Assembly: GCA_018820665.1 (NCBI GenBank)
Contig: JAHJNW010000071.1
Location: 1-62,447 of the forward strand
Reading direction: 5' to 3'
Source: Alphaproteobacteria bacterium
GTDB lineage: Bacteria; Pseudomonadota; Alphaproteobacteria; Caulobacterales; Caulobacteraceae
Length of the DNA: 62,447 nt
Both the position numbers and the translations under genes were made by a program. Under the pieces are notes generated by a model, which was not told the origin of the DNA, ran no database searches, and saw nothing but the letters and a program-made list of their open reading frames with translations. Of this stretch, positions 37,268 to 45,663 are shown piece by piece. Position 1 is the first letter of the stretch. Every line of letters begins with the position of its first letter.

Positions 37268-39607
37268 TCACGCCTTCTCCACGAACGTATCGATCACCTT
37301 CTTCTCCCCCGCCTTCTCGAAGTCGATCAGCAGTTTGTTGCCCTCGATCGCCCGGACCGCGCCATAGCCGAACTTCTGGTGGAAGACCCGCTCGCCCTTG
37401 CTCCAGTCGCCGCCCGATTTCGGATCGGCCGTGGCGACCAGCCGTCCATCCCCCTCGATCAGCGCATGCCGCGCCGGCCGCGCCGCCGGGCCACGCGCCG
37501 CCGTGAACGACTGCGCCCGCTTCCAGCCCGGCGAGGAATAGCCGCTGCCGAAGGTCGGCATTTCGTCCCAGCGGGACTTGGCCTCCTTCATGCCGGGGGT
37601 GACGCCGTAATAGCCGGTGTCGCTCTCGGCCTCGACGTGGTCGATCGGCAGTTCGTCGACGAACCGGCTGGGCAGCTGCGAGGTCCAGCGGCCGTACACC
37701 AGCCGGTTGGCGGCGAACGAAATCCGCGCGTCCGACTTGGCCCGGGTGACGCCGACATAGGCGAGCCGGCGTTCCTCCTCGAGGCCCTTTTCGCCCTTTT
37801 CGTCGATGCTGCGCTGGCTGGGGAAGACGCCTTCCTCCCAGCCCGGCAGGAACACCAGCGGGAACTCCAGCCCCTTGGCCCCGTGCAGCGTCATGATCTG
37901 CACCGCGTCGTCCGAACCGCCCCGGTCCAGATCCATGACCAGCGAGACGTGCTCCAGATAGGCGGGCAGGGTCTCGAACTGCTGCATCGACTGCGTCAGC
38001 TCCTTGAGGTTATCCAGCCGCGTCTGGCCCGTCGCCCGGTCGGCCTTCTGCATGTCGGTGTAGCCGCTCTCCTCCAGCACCGCCTCGGTCAGCTCCCAGT
38101 GGGTCGTCGTCTGGGCCAGCGCCCGCCAGCGATCGATGTCGCGCACGAAGTTCGACAGCGCCGTCCGCGTCCGCGCCTGCAGTTCGTCCGAGACGATCAG
38201 GTCGCGCACCGCGCTCATCGCCGACACGCCCGACAGTCGCGCGATCTGCAGCACCTTCTGCACGCTGGTGTCGCCGATGCCGCGCTTGGGCACATTGACG
38301 ATCCGCTCGAAGGCCAGGTCGTCGTCCTCGCTCAGGATCAGCCGCAGATAGGCGTGGGCGTCGCGGATTTCGGCCCGTTCGAAGAAGCGCGGCCCGCCGA
38401 TGACCTTGTAGGGCACGGCCAGCAGCACGAACCGCTCCTCGAACGCCCGCATCTGGAACGAGGCCCGCACCAGCACCGCCATGTCGCTGTAGGCCACGCC
38501 CTCGCGCCGCGCCGTCTCGATCTCGTCGGCCACCAGCCGGGCCTCGGCCTCGCCGTCCCAGACGCCGCGCACCCGGACCTTGTCGCCGCTCAGATCCTCG
38601 GTCCACAGGGTCTTGCCCAGCCGCCCCTTGTTGGCCGCGATCAGGCCCGAGGCGGCGCCGAGGATGTGCTGGGTCGAGCGATAGTTGCGCTCCAGCCGGA
38701 TCACCTTGGCGCCCGGGAAGTCGCGCTCGAAGCGCAGGATGTTGTCGACCTCGGCCCCGCGCCAGCCATAGATCGACTGGTCGTCGTCGCCGACGCAGCA
38801 GACATTGCCGGTCGATGAGGTCAGCAGCCGCAGCCACAGATACTGGGCGACATTGGTGTCCTGATACTCGTCGACCAGGATGTAGCGGAACCGCCGCCGG
38901 TAATCCTCCGCGATATCCGTGTGCTTCGACAATATGGTCAGGTTGTGCAGCAGCAGGTCGCCGAAGTCGCAGGCGTTCAGACTGACCAGCCGCGCCTGAT
39001 AGGCGGCGTACAGCGCATGCCCCTTGCCGTTGGCGAAATCCTCGGTCGACGGCAGCTTCTCCGGCGTCCAGCCACGGTTCTTCCAGTGGTCGATCAGGCC
39101 GTTCAGCGACTTCGGCGTCCACCGCTTGGTGTCGAGGTTGGCGGCCTCCAGCAGCTGTTTGCAGACCCGCTCCTGATCGTCCGTGTCGAGGATGGTGAAG
39201 GTCGACTTCAGCCCGACCAGCTCGGCGTGTCGCCGCAGGATCTGCGCCGCCACCGAGTGGAAGGTGCCCAGCCAGCGCAGCCCCTCGGCCGACGGGCCGA
39301 TCAGATGGGTGATCCGCTCGCGCATCTCGCGCGCCGCCTTGTTGGTGAAGGTGACGGCCAGCAGCTCCCACGGCCGCGCCCGCCCGGTGGCGAGGATGTG
39401 CGCCAGCCGGGTAGTCAGCACCCGCGTCTTGCCCGTGCCGGCGCCGGCCAGCACCAGCACCGGCCCGTCGACCGTCTCGACGGCCTCGCGCTGTTCGGGG
39501 TTCAGCCCGGCCAGATAGTCGGGCGCGCCGGAGGGGGCGACGCCTCCGGGGCCGCGCGAGCGGGCGAGATCGGAAATACGCGGGGCAGGGGATTCAGGCA
39601 GACTCAT
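37268..39607 (-). CDS. uvrD: UvrD/PcrA-family superfamily 1 DNA helicase
   Basis: 779 aa 3-prime to 5-prime helicase for nucleotide excision and mismatch repair. Motifs in order: Q motif LNPEQREAVE, Walker A AGAGTGKT (about 76-83), Ia TFTNKAAREMRER, II YILVDEYQDTN, III VGDDDQSIYGWRGA, IV IRLERNYRSTQHIL, V IMTLHGAKGLEF, VI EERRLAYVGVTRA. A C-terminal Tudor-like segment (KFGYGAVRAIEGNKLLIDFE) is the UvrD/PcrA RNAP-contact domain. Start MSLPESP; upstream 23 residues would lie in a shadow. Confidence 0.95.
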   Translation of the reverse strand: MSLPESPAPRISDLARSRGPGGVAPSGAPDYLAGLNPEQREAVETVDGPVLVLAGAGTGKTRVLTTRLAHILATGRARPWELLAVTFTNKAAREMRERITHLIGPSAEGLRWLGTFHSVAAQILRRHAELVGLKSTFTILDTDDQERVCKQLLEAANLDTKRWTPKSLNGLIDHWKNRGWTPEKLPSTEDFANGKGHALYAAYQARLVSLNACDFGDLLLHNLTILSKHTDIAEDYRRRFRYILVDEYQDTNVAQYLWLRLLTSSTGNVCCVGDDDQSIYGWRGAEVDNILRFERDFPGAKVIRLERNYRSTQHILGAASGLIAANKGRLGKTLWTEDLSGDKVRVRGVWDGEAEARLVADEIETARREGVAYSDMAVLVRASFQMRAFEERFVLLAVPYKVIGGPRFFERAEIRDAHAYLRLILSEDDDLAFERIVNVPKRGIGDTSVQKVLQIARLSGVSAMSAVRDLIVSDELQARTRTALSNFVRDIDRWRALAQTTTHWELTEAVLEESGYTDMQKADRATGQTRLDNLKELTQSMQQFETLPAYLEHVSLVMDLDRGGSDDAVQIMTLHGAKGLEFPLVFLPGWEEGVFPSQRSIDEKGEKGLEEERRLAYVGVTRAKSDARISFAANRLVYGRWTSQLPSRFVDELPIDHVEAESDTGYYGVTPGMKEAKSRWDEMPTFGSGYSSPGWKRAQSFTAARGPAARPARHALIEGDGRLVATADPKSGGDWSKGERVFHQKFGYGAVRAIEGNKLLIDFEKAGEKKVIDTFVEKA

Positions 39608-39726
39608 CGGGAGAACATAAGGGGCACGGGTCCCGATGTCAGCGCCCGCGTTCCCGGACGGCGCCGGAACCGCCACGCCTGCTTCCCGTTCCGCTTGCCG
39701 ACACGGGGTTCAGGGAAGGGACGTCA

Positions 39727-39936
39727 ATGACAGAGAACACCAACAACACAGGCAATACAGGCGGCGGCAGCGGCAACACCGGCCTCGCCTTCATCGTCGG
39801 GGCGATCGTGGTCGTTCTCGCGGTGGTGGCCTATTTCGTCTTCGCCCGCGGCGGCGCGCCCGAGACCAGACAGATCGACGTCGACGTCAATCTGCCCGAA
39901 ATGTCGGCCCCGGCCGTTCCCGGCACGGAGGGCTGA
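39727..39936 (+). CDS. Small single-pass membrane protein
   Basis: 69 aa. Gly/Asn-rich N-terminus (NTNNTGNTGGGSGNTG), one TM helix LAFIVGAIVVVLAVVAYFVF (residues about 20-39), then a short Pro/Asp tail with RQIDVDVNLPEM. Related in design to the next gene (Gly-rich segment, TM helix, V/IDVDL-type motif), so probably a diverged tandem duplicate. No family name known. Confidence 0.72.
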   Translation: MTENTNNTGNTGGGSGNTGLAFIVGAIVVVLAVVAYFVFARGGAPETRQIDVDVNLPEMSAPAVPGTEG

Positions 39937-39939
39937 TCG

Positions 39940-40269
39940 ATGACCGATCCCAACATGCCCCCGCCGCGCGAGCCCGATGAGCGGCCCGAGGTCGTGCATC
40001 ACACCACCATCAACAACCCGCCCGCCAACAACGGCGGAGGCGGCGGCTCCGGCTGGATCGGCTTCCTCGTCGGCGGCATCGTCGTGGTGCTGATCATCAT
40101 CGCCGTGGTGATGTTCTCGAACGGCGGCCTCAACGCCGGCAAGGACACCAATGTCGACATCGACGTCGACCTGCCCACGCCGACCCTGCCCGACGCGCCG
40201 CAGATGCCCGACATGCCGGACATCGACCCCCCGCGCCTGCCCAGCCCCGAGCCGGCCCCGGCTAACTAG
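39940..40269 (+). CDS. Small single-pass membrane protein, relative of the previous gene
   Basis: 109 aa. N-terminal PPPREPDERPEVVHHTTI, Gly-rich NNGGGGGSG, TM helix WIGFLVGGIVVVLIIIAVVM (about 43-62), then TNVDIDVDLPTPTLPDAPQMP and a Pro/Asp-rich tail that repeats DMPD/DIDP motifs. Start 3 nt after the previous stop, so the two form an operon. The VDIDVDLP tail motif matches IDVDVNLP in the neighbour. Confidence 0.72.
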   Translation: MTDPNMPPPREPDERPEVVHHTTINNPPANNGGGGGSGWIGFLVGGIVVVLIIIAVVMFSNGGLNAGKDTNVDIDVDLPTPTLPDAPQMPDMPDIDPPRLPSPEPAPAN

Positions 40270-40270
40270 G

Positions 40271-40987
40271 CTATTTCAGGCGATAGCTGATCGTGGTCAC
40301 GACCCGGACCCTCTGGTCCGGGGACTGGCTCGCATCGCCATAGCCCTCGCGCGGCAGGATTTCGAACGAGCCCTGGTTGGCCTGCCGGATCGACCCCAGC
40401 GGCGCGCCGGAGTCCTTGGCGAATTGCGCCGCGCCGCTGCGGGCCGAGGCCGTCGCCTCGGCGATCATCGCCGGCCGCACGTCATTCAGCTTGGTGAAGA
40501 TGTAGGTTGGGCCGGCGAAGTCCTGCAGCACCACCCCCTGCCGGACCAGATCGTTCAGAGCCCGCGTCGTCGCCTGCACCCGCGCCACATCGGTGGTCCG
40601 CACGATCACCGTCTGGGCGAGAATGAAGCGCGGCCCGCCATCCTGCTGGGCGTATTCGCGCGAGCGCCGGTCGGCGACCTCGAGCCGGCCGAGGGTGACG
40701 GCGTCGGCCGGATAGCCCTGCGCCGTCAGGAACCGCCGCACCACGGCCAGATCGGCGTCGATCCGCCCCTGCACCTCGGACAGAACCTCGCCGGACGAGG
40801 TGAATCGCAGCGGCAGCACCGCCAGATCGGCCTGGACATCCCGCTCGGCCAGACCGCGCACGGTCACGGCGCGGTCGCCGACCCGGGCGTTGACCACCCC
40901 CTGGCCGACGAGGGCCCCGGCCCCGATCAGGCCCACGGCCAGCAGGCCGCCGACGACAGCGGCGGGGATCAGTCTGTTGTCGACCAT
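40271..40987 (-). CDS. SIMPL-domain protein (DUF541)
   Basis: 238 aa. N-terminal membrane anchor (LIPAAVVGGLLAVGLIGAGALV, residues about 6-28), then the SIMPL beta-rich domain: VTVRGLAERDVQADLAVLPLRF, RFILAQTVIVRTTDVARV, and a C-terminal PDQRVRVVTTISYRLK. Family members are periplasmic or exported with an oligomeric ring shape; function obscure. Convergent with the previous gene with 1 nt between stops. Confidence 0.85.
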   Translation of the reverse strand: MVDNRLIPAAVVGGLLAVGLIGAGALVGQGVVNARVGDRAVTVRGLAERDVQADLAVLPLRFTSSGEVLSEVQGRIDADLAVVRRFLTAQGYPADAVTLGRLEVADRRSREYAQQDGGPRFILAQTVIVRTTDVARVQATTRALNDLVRQGVVLQDFAGPTYIFTKLNDVRPAMIAEATASARSGAAQFAKDSGAPLGSIRQANQGSFEILPREGYGDASQSPDQRVRVVTTISYRLK

Positions 40988-41030
40988 GATGCGCTCTCCG
41001 GGCGGGAGGATGCGCCAACCTTGGCTGCTG

Positions 41031-41267
41031 TCAATCGGATGACCCGGCGTCCGCGAAAGACCGGTCGCCGCCGACCCAGTCCAGCGCCAGCAGCCGGCAG
41101 GCCGAGGCCAGCGGCCGACGTCCGCGCCACTCGTCGATCCGCTTCATCAGCCCGGCCTGGGTCAGCCCCGCTTCGACTGCGATCGCATCCAGCACGGCCC
41201 AGAACTCCGGCTCCAGCGCCACCGAGGTGGCGTGGCCGGACAGGGAGACGGAGCGTTTCTTCAGCAT
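41031..41267 (-). CDS. Ribbon-helix-helix domain protein (RHH_4)
   Basis: 78 aa. MLKKRSVSLSGHATSVALEPEFWAVLDAIAVEAGLTQAGLMKRIDEW matches the RHH_4 family: beta strand, helix, helix. The C-terminus LASACRLLALDWV is characteristic. Probably a DNA-binding regulator of unknown target. Separate from the SIMPL gene by 43 nt, same strand. Good ORF, moderate evidence of role. Confidence 0.8.
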   Translation of the reverse strand: MLKKRSVSLSGHATSVALEPEFWAVLDAIAVEAGLTQAGLMKRIDEWRGRRPLASACRLLALDWVGGDRSFADAGSSD

Positions 41268-41381
41268 CCGGCCAGCCTAGCCGAGCCGTCCTCCCGCGGC
41301 GAGCCGCCGCTGTCTCATGATCGCCGTTCACCTGACGCGCGTATCGGGCTATGATGCGGTCGCTTCAGGCAGGATGCCCGC

Positions 41382-42128
41382 ATGACCGCGACCGCTGATT
41401 TCGACCGCTTCCGGCCTCCGCCGCTGGAGCCGATGACCGCCTTCCGCGCCTTCCGCAAACTGGTCCGCAACAAGGAGGACACCGCCCAGGTATTCGAGAT
41501 CATGCGCGCCCTGTCCGGCGGCTCGATCGCCCGGGGCTACAACCGCATGCTCGGGACCATGGAGGGCGGACGCCAGGCCTTCCTTCGCGACGAACTGGCC
41601 CACCGGCTGGATGACCCGGCCTGGCTCGCCCGCTTCGGCCCCGGCACCGTCGGCGCGGCCTACCGCGATTTTCGCGAGGCGCGCGGCTTCACGGCCGAGG
41701 GTCTGGCCGATGAGGCGCGCAAGATCGGCCCGCTGGTCGACGCCCAGCATCCGGTGGTCTGGTATTCCCGCCGACTGCGTGACGTGCATGACATCTGGCA
41801 CGTCCTGACCGGCTACCGGACCGACGCCCTCGGGGAAGCCTGCGTTGTCGCCTTCTCCCACGCCCAGACCGGCAACCTCGGCTTCGCCTTCATCGGCTGG
41901 GGCGCGGCGCGCGAGGTCCAGCGCGAGAACCGCTCCATCCCGGCCCGTAGAGCCGTGCTCCAGGCCTGGCGTCACGGCCGCGCCGCCCGCTGGCTGCCGG
42001 GGCTGGACTACGAGGCCCTGCTGGCCGAACCGCTGGAGACCGCCCGCGCCCGGCTGAACCTGCGCGCCCCGACGGTCTATGACGCCGTGCCCGAGGCCGC
42101 GCTGGCGACCCTCAAACTGCGGGCCTGA
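41382..42128 (+). CDS. COQ4-like ubiquinone biosynthesis protein
   Basis: 248 aa. COQ4 family signature in the middle: DVHDIWHVLTGYRTDALGE (the HDxxH-x11-E metal motif), followed by AFSHAQTGNLGFAFIG. COQ4 is known from mitochondria and many alphaproteobacteria; it acts in ubiquinone assembly, where a role as C1-decarboxylase/hydroxylase has been proposed. It ends with LRAPTVYDAVPEAAL. ATG at 41382 with AGGATG upstream. Not in an operon with other coq genes in this window. Confidence 0.87.
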   Translation: MTATADFDRFRPPPLEPMTAFRAFRKLVRNKEDTAQVFEIMRALSGGSIARGYNRMLGTMEGGRQAFLRDELAHRLDDPAWLARFGPGTVGAAYRDFREARGFTAEGLADEARKIGPLVDAQHPVVWYSRRLRDVHDIWHVLTGYRTDALGEACVVAFSHAQTGNLGFAFIGWGAAREVQRENRSIPARRAVLQAWRHGRAARWLPGLDYEALLAEPLETARARLNLRAPTVYDAVPEAALATLKLRA

Positions 42129-42218
42129 CGGCGCTTTGCGGACGCCATAAGTCCAGCTTGTGACGCGGCGCCGATTCCTCGGCTTGCGCCCGACCCCGGG
42201 CTCGGCCACTTGGCGATC

Positions 42219-43163
42219 ATGACCGCCCCCACCGAGTCCCTCGCGCCGCCGCCGTTGCCCGGCCTGTCCCGCGCCACCCTGTGGGCGATCGCCGGCGTCG
42301 GTCTGTGCGCGACGATCTGGGGCACGACCTGGTTCGCCATCACCCTGCAGCTGGGCGAGGTGGCGCCGCTCGCCTCCATCGTCTGGCGCTTCGGCCTCGC
42401 CGCCATCGTCCTGTTCGCCGGCTGTCTGCTGACGCGCCGCTCGCTGAAGCTGTCGCTGAACCAGCATCTGGCGGCGGCGGGGCAGGGCGTCTTCGCCTTC
42501 TCGATCAGCTACAGCTTCACCTACGCCGCCGAGGGGCGGATCGCCTCGGCCGTGGTGGCGGTGATCTTCGCCTCCCTCGCCTTTCTCAATCTGATCCTGT
42601 TCCGCGTCGCCGCGCGCCAGCGGGCCGCGCTCGCCTCGTGGGGCGGGGCGGCGCTCGGCGTCGTCGGGGTGGCGGTGCTGTCGGGCTCCGAAGTGCTCGG
42701 AGCCGGCCTCGATGCGGCCAGCGCCGCCGGCGTCGGCTTCGCCTTCCTGGCCGTCACCGCCGCGGCCTTCGGAAACTTCTTCGCCTGGAAGGGTCAGTTG
42801 GCGGGCTCGGCGGTGATCCCCTCGACCGCCTGGGCCATGGCCTACGGGACCGGCCTGCTGGCCCTCTACGGCCTCGCCACCGGGGCCGAATGGTCGATCG
42901 AGCCGACCTTCACCTATGTCGGCTCCCTGCTGTACCTGGCGGTGTTCGGCTCGGTGGTCGCCTTCGTGGTCTATTTCACCATCGCCCGCAGCCACGGCTA
43001 CGCCCTCGCCAGCTATATCTCGGCCCTGACCCCGCCGATCGCCATGCTGGTCTCGGTGCTGTTCGAGAATGCGAGCTTCGGCTGGCTGGCGCTGGCCGGT
43101 CTGGCTCTCGTCCTCGCCGGCCAGGTCCTGCTGATCCGCGCGCCCAAGGTGTCGGCGGTCTAG
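42219..43163 (+). CDS. EamA-family DMT transporter
   Basis: 314 aa with ten hydrophobic helices in two EamA repeats. The N-terminal GVGLCATIWGTTWFAI and second repeat ending SYISALTPPIAMLVSVLFENASFGWLALAG are characteristic. Likely exports a small metabolite such as an amino acid; substrate not deducible. ATG at 42219 is preferred over TTG three codons earlier. Its stop overlaps the convergent 55-aa ORF stop by 4 nt. Confidence 0.9.
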   Translation: MTAPTESLAPPPLPGLSRATLWAIAGVGLCATIWGTTWFAITLQLGEVAPLASIVWRFGLAAIVLFAGCLLTRRSLKLSLNQHLAAAGQGVFAFSISYSFTYAAEGRIASAVVAVIFASLAFLNLILFRVAARQRAALASWGGAALGVVGVAVLSGSEVLGAGLDAASAAGVGFAFLAVTAAAFGNFFAWKGQLAGSAVIPSTAWAMAYGTGLLALYGLATGAEWSIEPTFTYVGSLLYLAVFGSVVAFVVYFTIARSHGYALASYISALTPPIAMLVSVLFENASFGWLALAGLALVLAGQVLLIRAPKVSAV

Positions 43164-43327
43164 CCGAACCAGCCGCGCTTCTTCTTCGTCTTCTTCTCCG
43201 GCTCCCCCGCCTCGGGCGCTCCGTCCTTCGCTTGCGCCTCGGCCTCGCGCCGTTTGCGTTCTTTGGCGACGCGGATGGCCACCAGCATCGGGATCAGGCC
43301 GTGGCGGTTGCGCGGCATCTCGCCCAT
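43160..43327 (-). CDS. Small basic protein, 55 aa
   Basis: Short ORF MGEMPRNRHGLIPMLVAIRV...AKERKRREAEAQAK, then an acidic-to-basic tail ending KKTKKKRGWFG. It starts 1 nt after the DUF4169 stop on the same strand and has the same initial Met-Gly-Glu, so it is probably the second gene of that operon. The composition (helical core, Lys-rich C-terminus with a final aromatic Trp-Phe) suggests nucleic acid or membrane binding. No family recognised; coding evidence is position and clean frame. Confidence 0.6.
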   Translation of the reverse strand: MGEMPRNRHGLIPMLVAIRVAKERKRREAEAQAKDGAPEAGEPEKKTKKKRGWFG

Positions 43328-43328
43328 C

Positions 43329-43505
43329 TCAGTCCTCCAGCTTCGAGCCGTCCAGCAGGCGTTCGGCGCGGGCCTTTTCCTTGTCGGCCTTCGTCCGCTC
43401 CGCCTTGGTGCGGCCGTGCGCGACCCGGTTCTCCACGGCGGCGGTGCGGGCGTCGGCCTTCGCCCGCGCCTTGCGCGCCTGGTTCAGGTTGATGATCTCA
43501 CCCAT
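43329..43505 (-). CDS. DUF4169 family protein
   Basis: 58 aa: MGEIINLNQARKARAK followed by a Lys/Arg/Glu-rich helix (NRVAHGRTKAERTKADKEKARAERLLDG). This N-terminal motif is typical of DUF4169 in alphaproteobacteria, often next to small RHH-like genes. Reading frame to 43757 upstream is an artefact. Divergent from DUF2171, 69 nt apart. Function unknown. Confidence 0.82.
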   Translation of the reverse strand: MGEIINLNQARKARAKADARTAAVENRVAHGRTKAERTKADKEKARAERLLDGSKLED

Positions 43506-43574
43506 GACGCCTCCGTTATGCAACCGCCCGGCGACCGGGCTGTTTTCCTGACATCCCTCACTCAGGAGTTTCCC

Positions 43575-43808
43575 ATGGTAGACCTCTCCCTGCTTCGCGA
43601 AAGCCTTGAAGTCGTCGGCTCCGACGGCGAACACGTCGGCCGCGTCGATCACGTCCGCGGCGACCAGATCGAACTGGCCAAGCTGGATCTCGGTTCGGGC
43701 TTCAAACACCATATGATTCCCGTCAGCTGGGTCGACCACGTCGACGCCCACGTCCATCTCAACGTCACGAAGGACGAGGCCAAGGCGCGCTGGACCGAGA
43801 AACAGTAG
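43575..43808 (+). CDS. DUF2171 family protein
   Basis: 77 aa: MVDLSLLRESLEVVGSDGEHVGRVDHV...IELAKLDLGSGFKHHMIPVSWVDHVDAHVHLN. This matches DUF2171 (PRC-barrel-like small beta barrel that begins with a GxxxGxVD turn). CAGGAG lies upstream of the ATG. Followed by an intrinsic terminator. Probably a stress-inducible small protein; role unknown. Confidence 0.85.
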   Translation: MVDLSLLRESLEVVGSDGEHVGRVDHVRGDQIELAKLDLGSGFKHHMIPVSWVDHVDAHVHLNVTKDEAKARWTEKQ

Positions 43809-43832
43809 CCGCCCGGCTTACCGCGAATTCAC

Positions 43833-43862
43833 GAAGGCCCCGCTGCTATCGGCGGGGCCTTC
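43833..43862 (+). terminator. Hairpin terminator after DUF2171
   Basis: GAAGGCCCCGC-TGCTATCG-GCGGGGCCTTC has an 11-bp perfect stem and 8-nt loop, 24 nt after the DUF2171 stop. The following T tract is weak (TCGCCT), so it may be an incomplete or bidirectional terminator. Confidence 0.75.
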
Positions 43863-43910
43863 GCCTATGTGGAAGGCAGCGTCCGTTCCGGCGCGTGGGA
43901 GACGACCGCC

Positions 43911-44306
43911 GTGATCCGCCTGATCCTCAACATCCTGTGGTTCATCTTCGGCGGCTGGCTGTCCGGCCTGCTGTGGCTGTTCGGCGGCGCCATCCTCGCC
44001 CTGACGGTCGTCGGCCTGCCGTGGACCTTCGCCGCCTGGCGCATCGCCAGCTATTCCTTCTGGCCGTTCGGCCGCGAGGTGGTGTGGCGCGAGCCCGACG
44101 CCACGGCCCTCGGCGCCGGCTGTTTCGGCATTGGCCTGAATGTTATCTGGTTCGTCTTCGCCGGCTGGTACATCGCCCTGACGCACATCATCATCGCCGT
44201 CGCCGAGGCCATCACCATCATCGGCATTCCGTTCGCGATCAAGGATCTGGAGCTGGCCAAGCTGGCCATCGCCCCGATCGGCCGCACCATCCGCGACAAG
44301 CCCTGA
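43911..44306 (+). CDS. YccF-domain membrane protein
   Basis: 131 aa with the YccF motif duplicated: LILNILWFIFGGWLSGLLWLFGG and GIGLNVIWFVFAGWYIALTH, each followed by a VVGLPWTFAAWRIA or IIGIPFAIKDLELAKL segment. YccF proteins are small, poorly understood inner membrane proteins. The GTG at 43911 is chosen since family members start at this point and GGGAGACGACC precedes; an earlier in-frame GTG at 43869 is less likely. The stop is immediately followed by the convergent ATPase stop. Confidence 0.87.
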   Translation: MIRLILNILWFIFGGWLSGLLWLFGGAILALTVVGLPWTFAAWRIASYSFWPFGREVVWREPDATALGAGCFGIGLNVIWFVFAGWYIALTHIIIAVAEAITIIGIPFAIKDLELAKLAIAPIGRTIRDKP

Positions 44307-45038
44307 TCAGTCGTCGGCCAGCAGCACGTCCAGATAGGTCTCGCGCCGGTTCAGAAAGCCGCGCGTCACCTGATAGTGTTCGGTGTCCTCATACTCGACC
44401 CGCTCCAGCCCGTGGGCCGAGGCCTGATAGATCCAGGCGTCCGGATAGCCGAGGATGATCGGCGAATGGGTGGCGATGATGAACTGCGACTGCCGGCCCA
44501 CAAGCTCATGCATCCGCGCCAGGAACGACAGCTGGCGCGACGGCGACAGCGCCGCTTCAGGCTCGTCCATGATGTAGAGGCCGTTTCCACCGAACCGGTT
44601 GTCGAACAGGTTGAAGAAGGATTCGCCGTGCGACTGCTCATGCAGTCCGTGCTGGCCGGCCCGGCTCGTGCCCGAGGCCTCCAGATAAGAGGCGGTGGTG
44701 AAAAAGCTCTCGGCCCTCAGAAAATAGCCGTCCAACGCCTTGATCGGCGCCCGCACCGGCCGGACGAAGCGGTGCAGCGCCGAATGGGAGGCCCGGGTCG
44801 AATACTGATGATCGCGCGATCCGCCCTCGGCGTTGAACCCCCAAGCCACCGCCAGCGCCTCGACCAGGGTGGATTTCCCCGACCCGTTCTCGCCGACGAT
44901 GAAGGTCACGCGCGGATGGAAGGCGAGGGTCTCCAGCGCCTTGAGGACCGGCAAGTTGAACGGATAGGCGCCGTCGTCCCACCCCTCGCGCCGCTCGAAC
45001 CGCGCCTCGATCCAGTAGGGCCGGGTCAGGGCGGTCAT
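44307..45038 (-). CDS. AAA-family ATPase (ABC-like, COG3910 type)
   Basis: 243 aa. Walker A GENGSGKST at 49-57 (preceded by VTFIV), ABC-type signature-like SHGES at 136-140, Walker B YIMDEPEA (Asp158, Glu159) and H-loop THSPII (His191). All ATPase residues are intact. No membrane segment, no transporter. It is the third gene after ccdA and ccdB with 1 nt between ccdB stop and its start. Similar standalone ATPases are widespread; function not known. The link to CcdAB is positional. Confidence 0.88.
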   Translation of the reverse strand: MTALTRPYWIEARFERREGWDDGAYPFNLPVLKALETLAFHPRVTFIVGENGSGKSTLVEALAVAWGFNAEGGSRDHQYSTRASHSALHRFVRPVRAPIKALDGYFLRAESFFTTASYLEASGTSRAGQHGLHEQSHGESFFNLFDNRFGGNGLYIMDEPEAALSPSRQLSFLARMHELVGRQSQFIIATHSPIILGYPDAWIYQASAHGLERVEYEDTEHYQVTRGFLNRRETYLDVLLADD

Positions 45039-45039
45039 C

Positions 45040-45351
45040 TCAGAATCCGGTGAACAGGCGGTCGAGCGCGCGGCGGATGTCGTCTTCCGCCGGCTTCAGA
45101 CTCCCGACCGGTCGCTTCAGGTCGGATCGGGCGATCGGGGCCATTTCTGCCAGCGAAAGGTGGAGGGGCTCGCGATCCAGCCGAACGGCGACCGAGACCC
45201 GGGTGAAGTCGCCGCTTCGCAGCTCGCGGATCAACGGCGCGATCAAGGCTGAAGGCATCTCGTCTACGAAATGGGACTGCATCAGGACGACGAAGGGTGC
45301 GGCCGCCCGCGAGCGAGGCGACGGGTTCGGAAACACGTCGAACTGACGCAT
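45040..45351 (-). CDS. ccdB: CcdB-family toxin
   Basis: 103 aa from ATG (GTG one codon upstream is possible). MRQFDVFPNPSPRSRAAAPFVVLMQSHFVDEMPSALIAPL is typical CcdB N-terminus, with VVLMQSHFV forming core strands; the C-terminus AEDDIRRALDRLFTGF retains the terminal helix that contacts gyrase. Predicted DNA gyrase poison neutralised by CcdA. Start overlaps the ccdA stop (TGATG). Chromosomal copy, antitoxin-first order as expected. Confidence 0.9.
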   Translation of the reverse strand: MRQFDVFPNPSPRSRAAAPFVVLMQSHFVDEMPSALIAPLIRELRSGDFTRVSVAVRLDREPLHLSLAEMAPIARSDLKRPVGSLKPAEDDIRRALDRLFTGF

Positions 45352-45608
45352 CACCAGGTCCGGAAATCCTCGCCGAAGATGCCGTCCCGTTCGATCCGGA
45401 CGCGATAGGCCTCCAGCGCCTCGGCGTTCTCCACCGCCCAGGCGCGCGCGTCAGTCTCCCGTTCGGTATCCGATTTCAGTGCGTTTCGACGGATCGCCAA
45501 CGCCCGCTCCACCCCGGCGAGCCCCGCGAGCGACAGGTCCACGCCGAGGCGCTCCGCCTCGGCGGCCAGTTCCGGATCGATCTCTATGTTCAGCTCGACC
45601 TTGCCCAT
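45351..45608 (-). CDS. ccdA: CcdA-family antitoxin
   Basis: 85 aa. N-terminal RHH (MGKVELNIEIDPELAAEAERLGVDL) followed by a long helix and the C-terminal toxin-binding segment AWAVENAEALEAYRVRIERDGIFGEDFRTW, whose ending resembles the F plasmid CcdA tail. Likely autorepresses the ccdA-ccdB-ATPase operon. ATG at 45608, with a 55-nt gap to the dioxygenase gene. Confidence 0.9.
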   Translation of the reverse strand: MGKVELNIEIDPELAAEAERLGVDLSLAGLAGVERALAIRRNALKSDTERETDARAWAVENAEALEAYRVRIERDGIFGEDFRTW

Positions 45609-45663
45609 GCGGGGGAGGCTACCCCGAAACCGACAGTCTCGCCACCAACCCGGGGTAGAGGCC

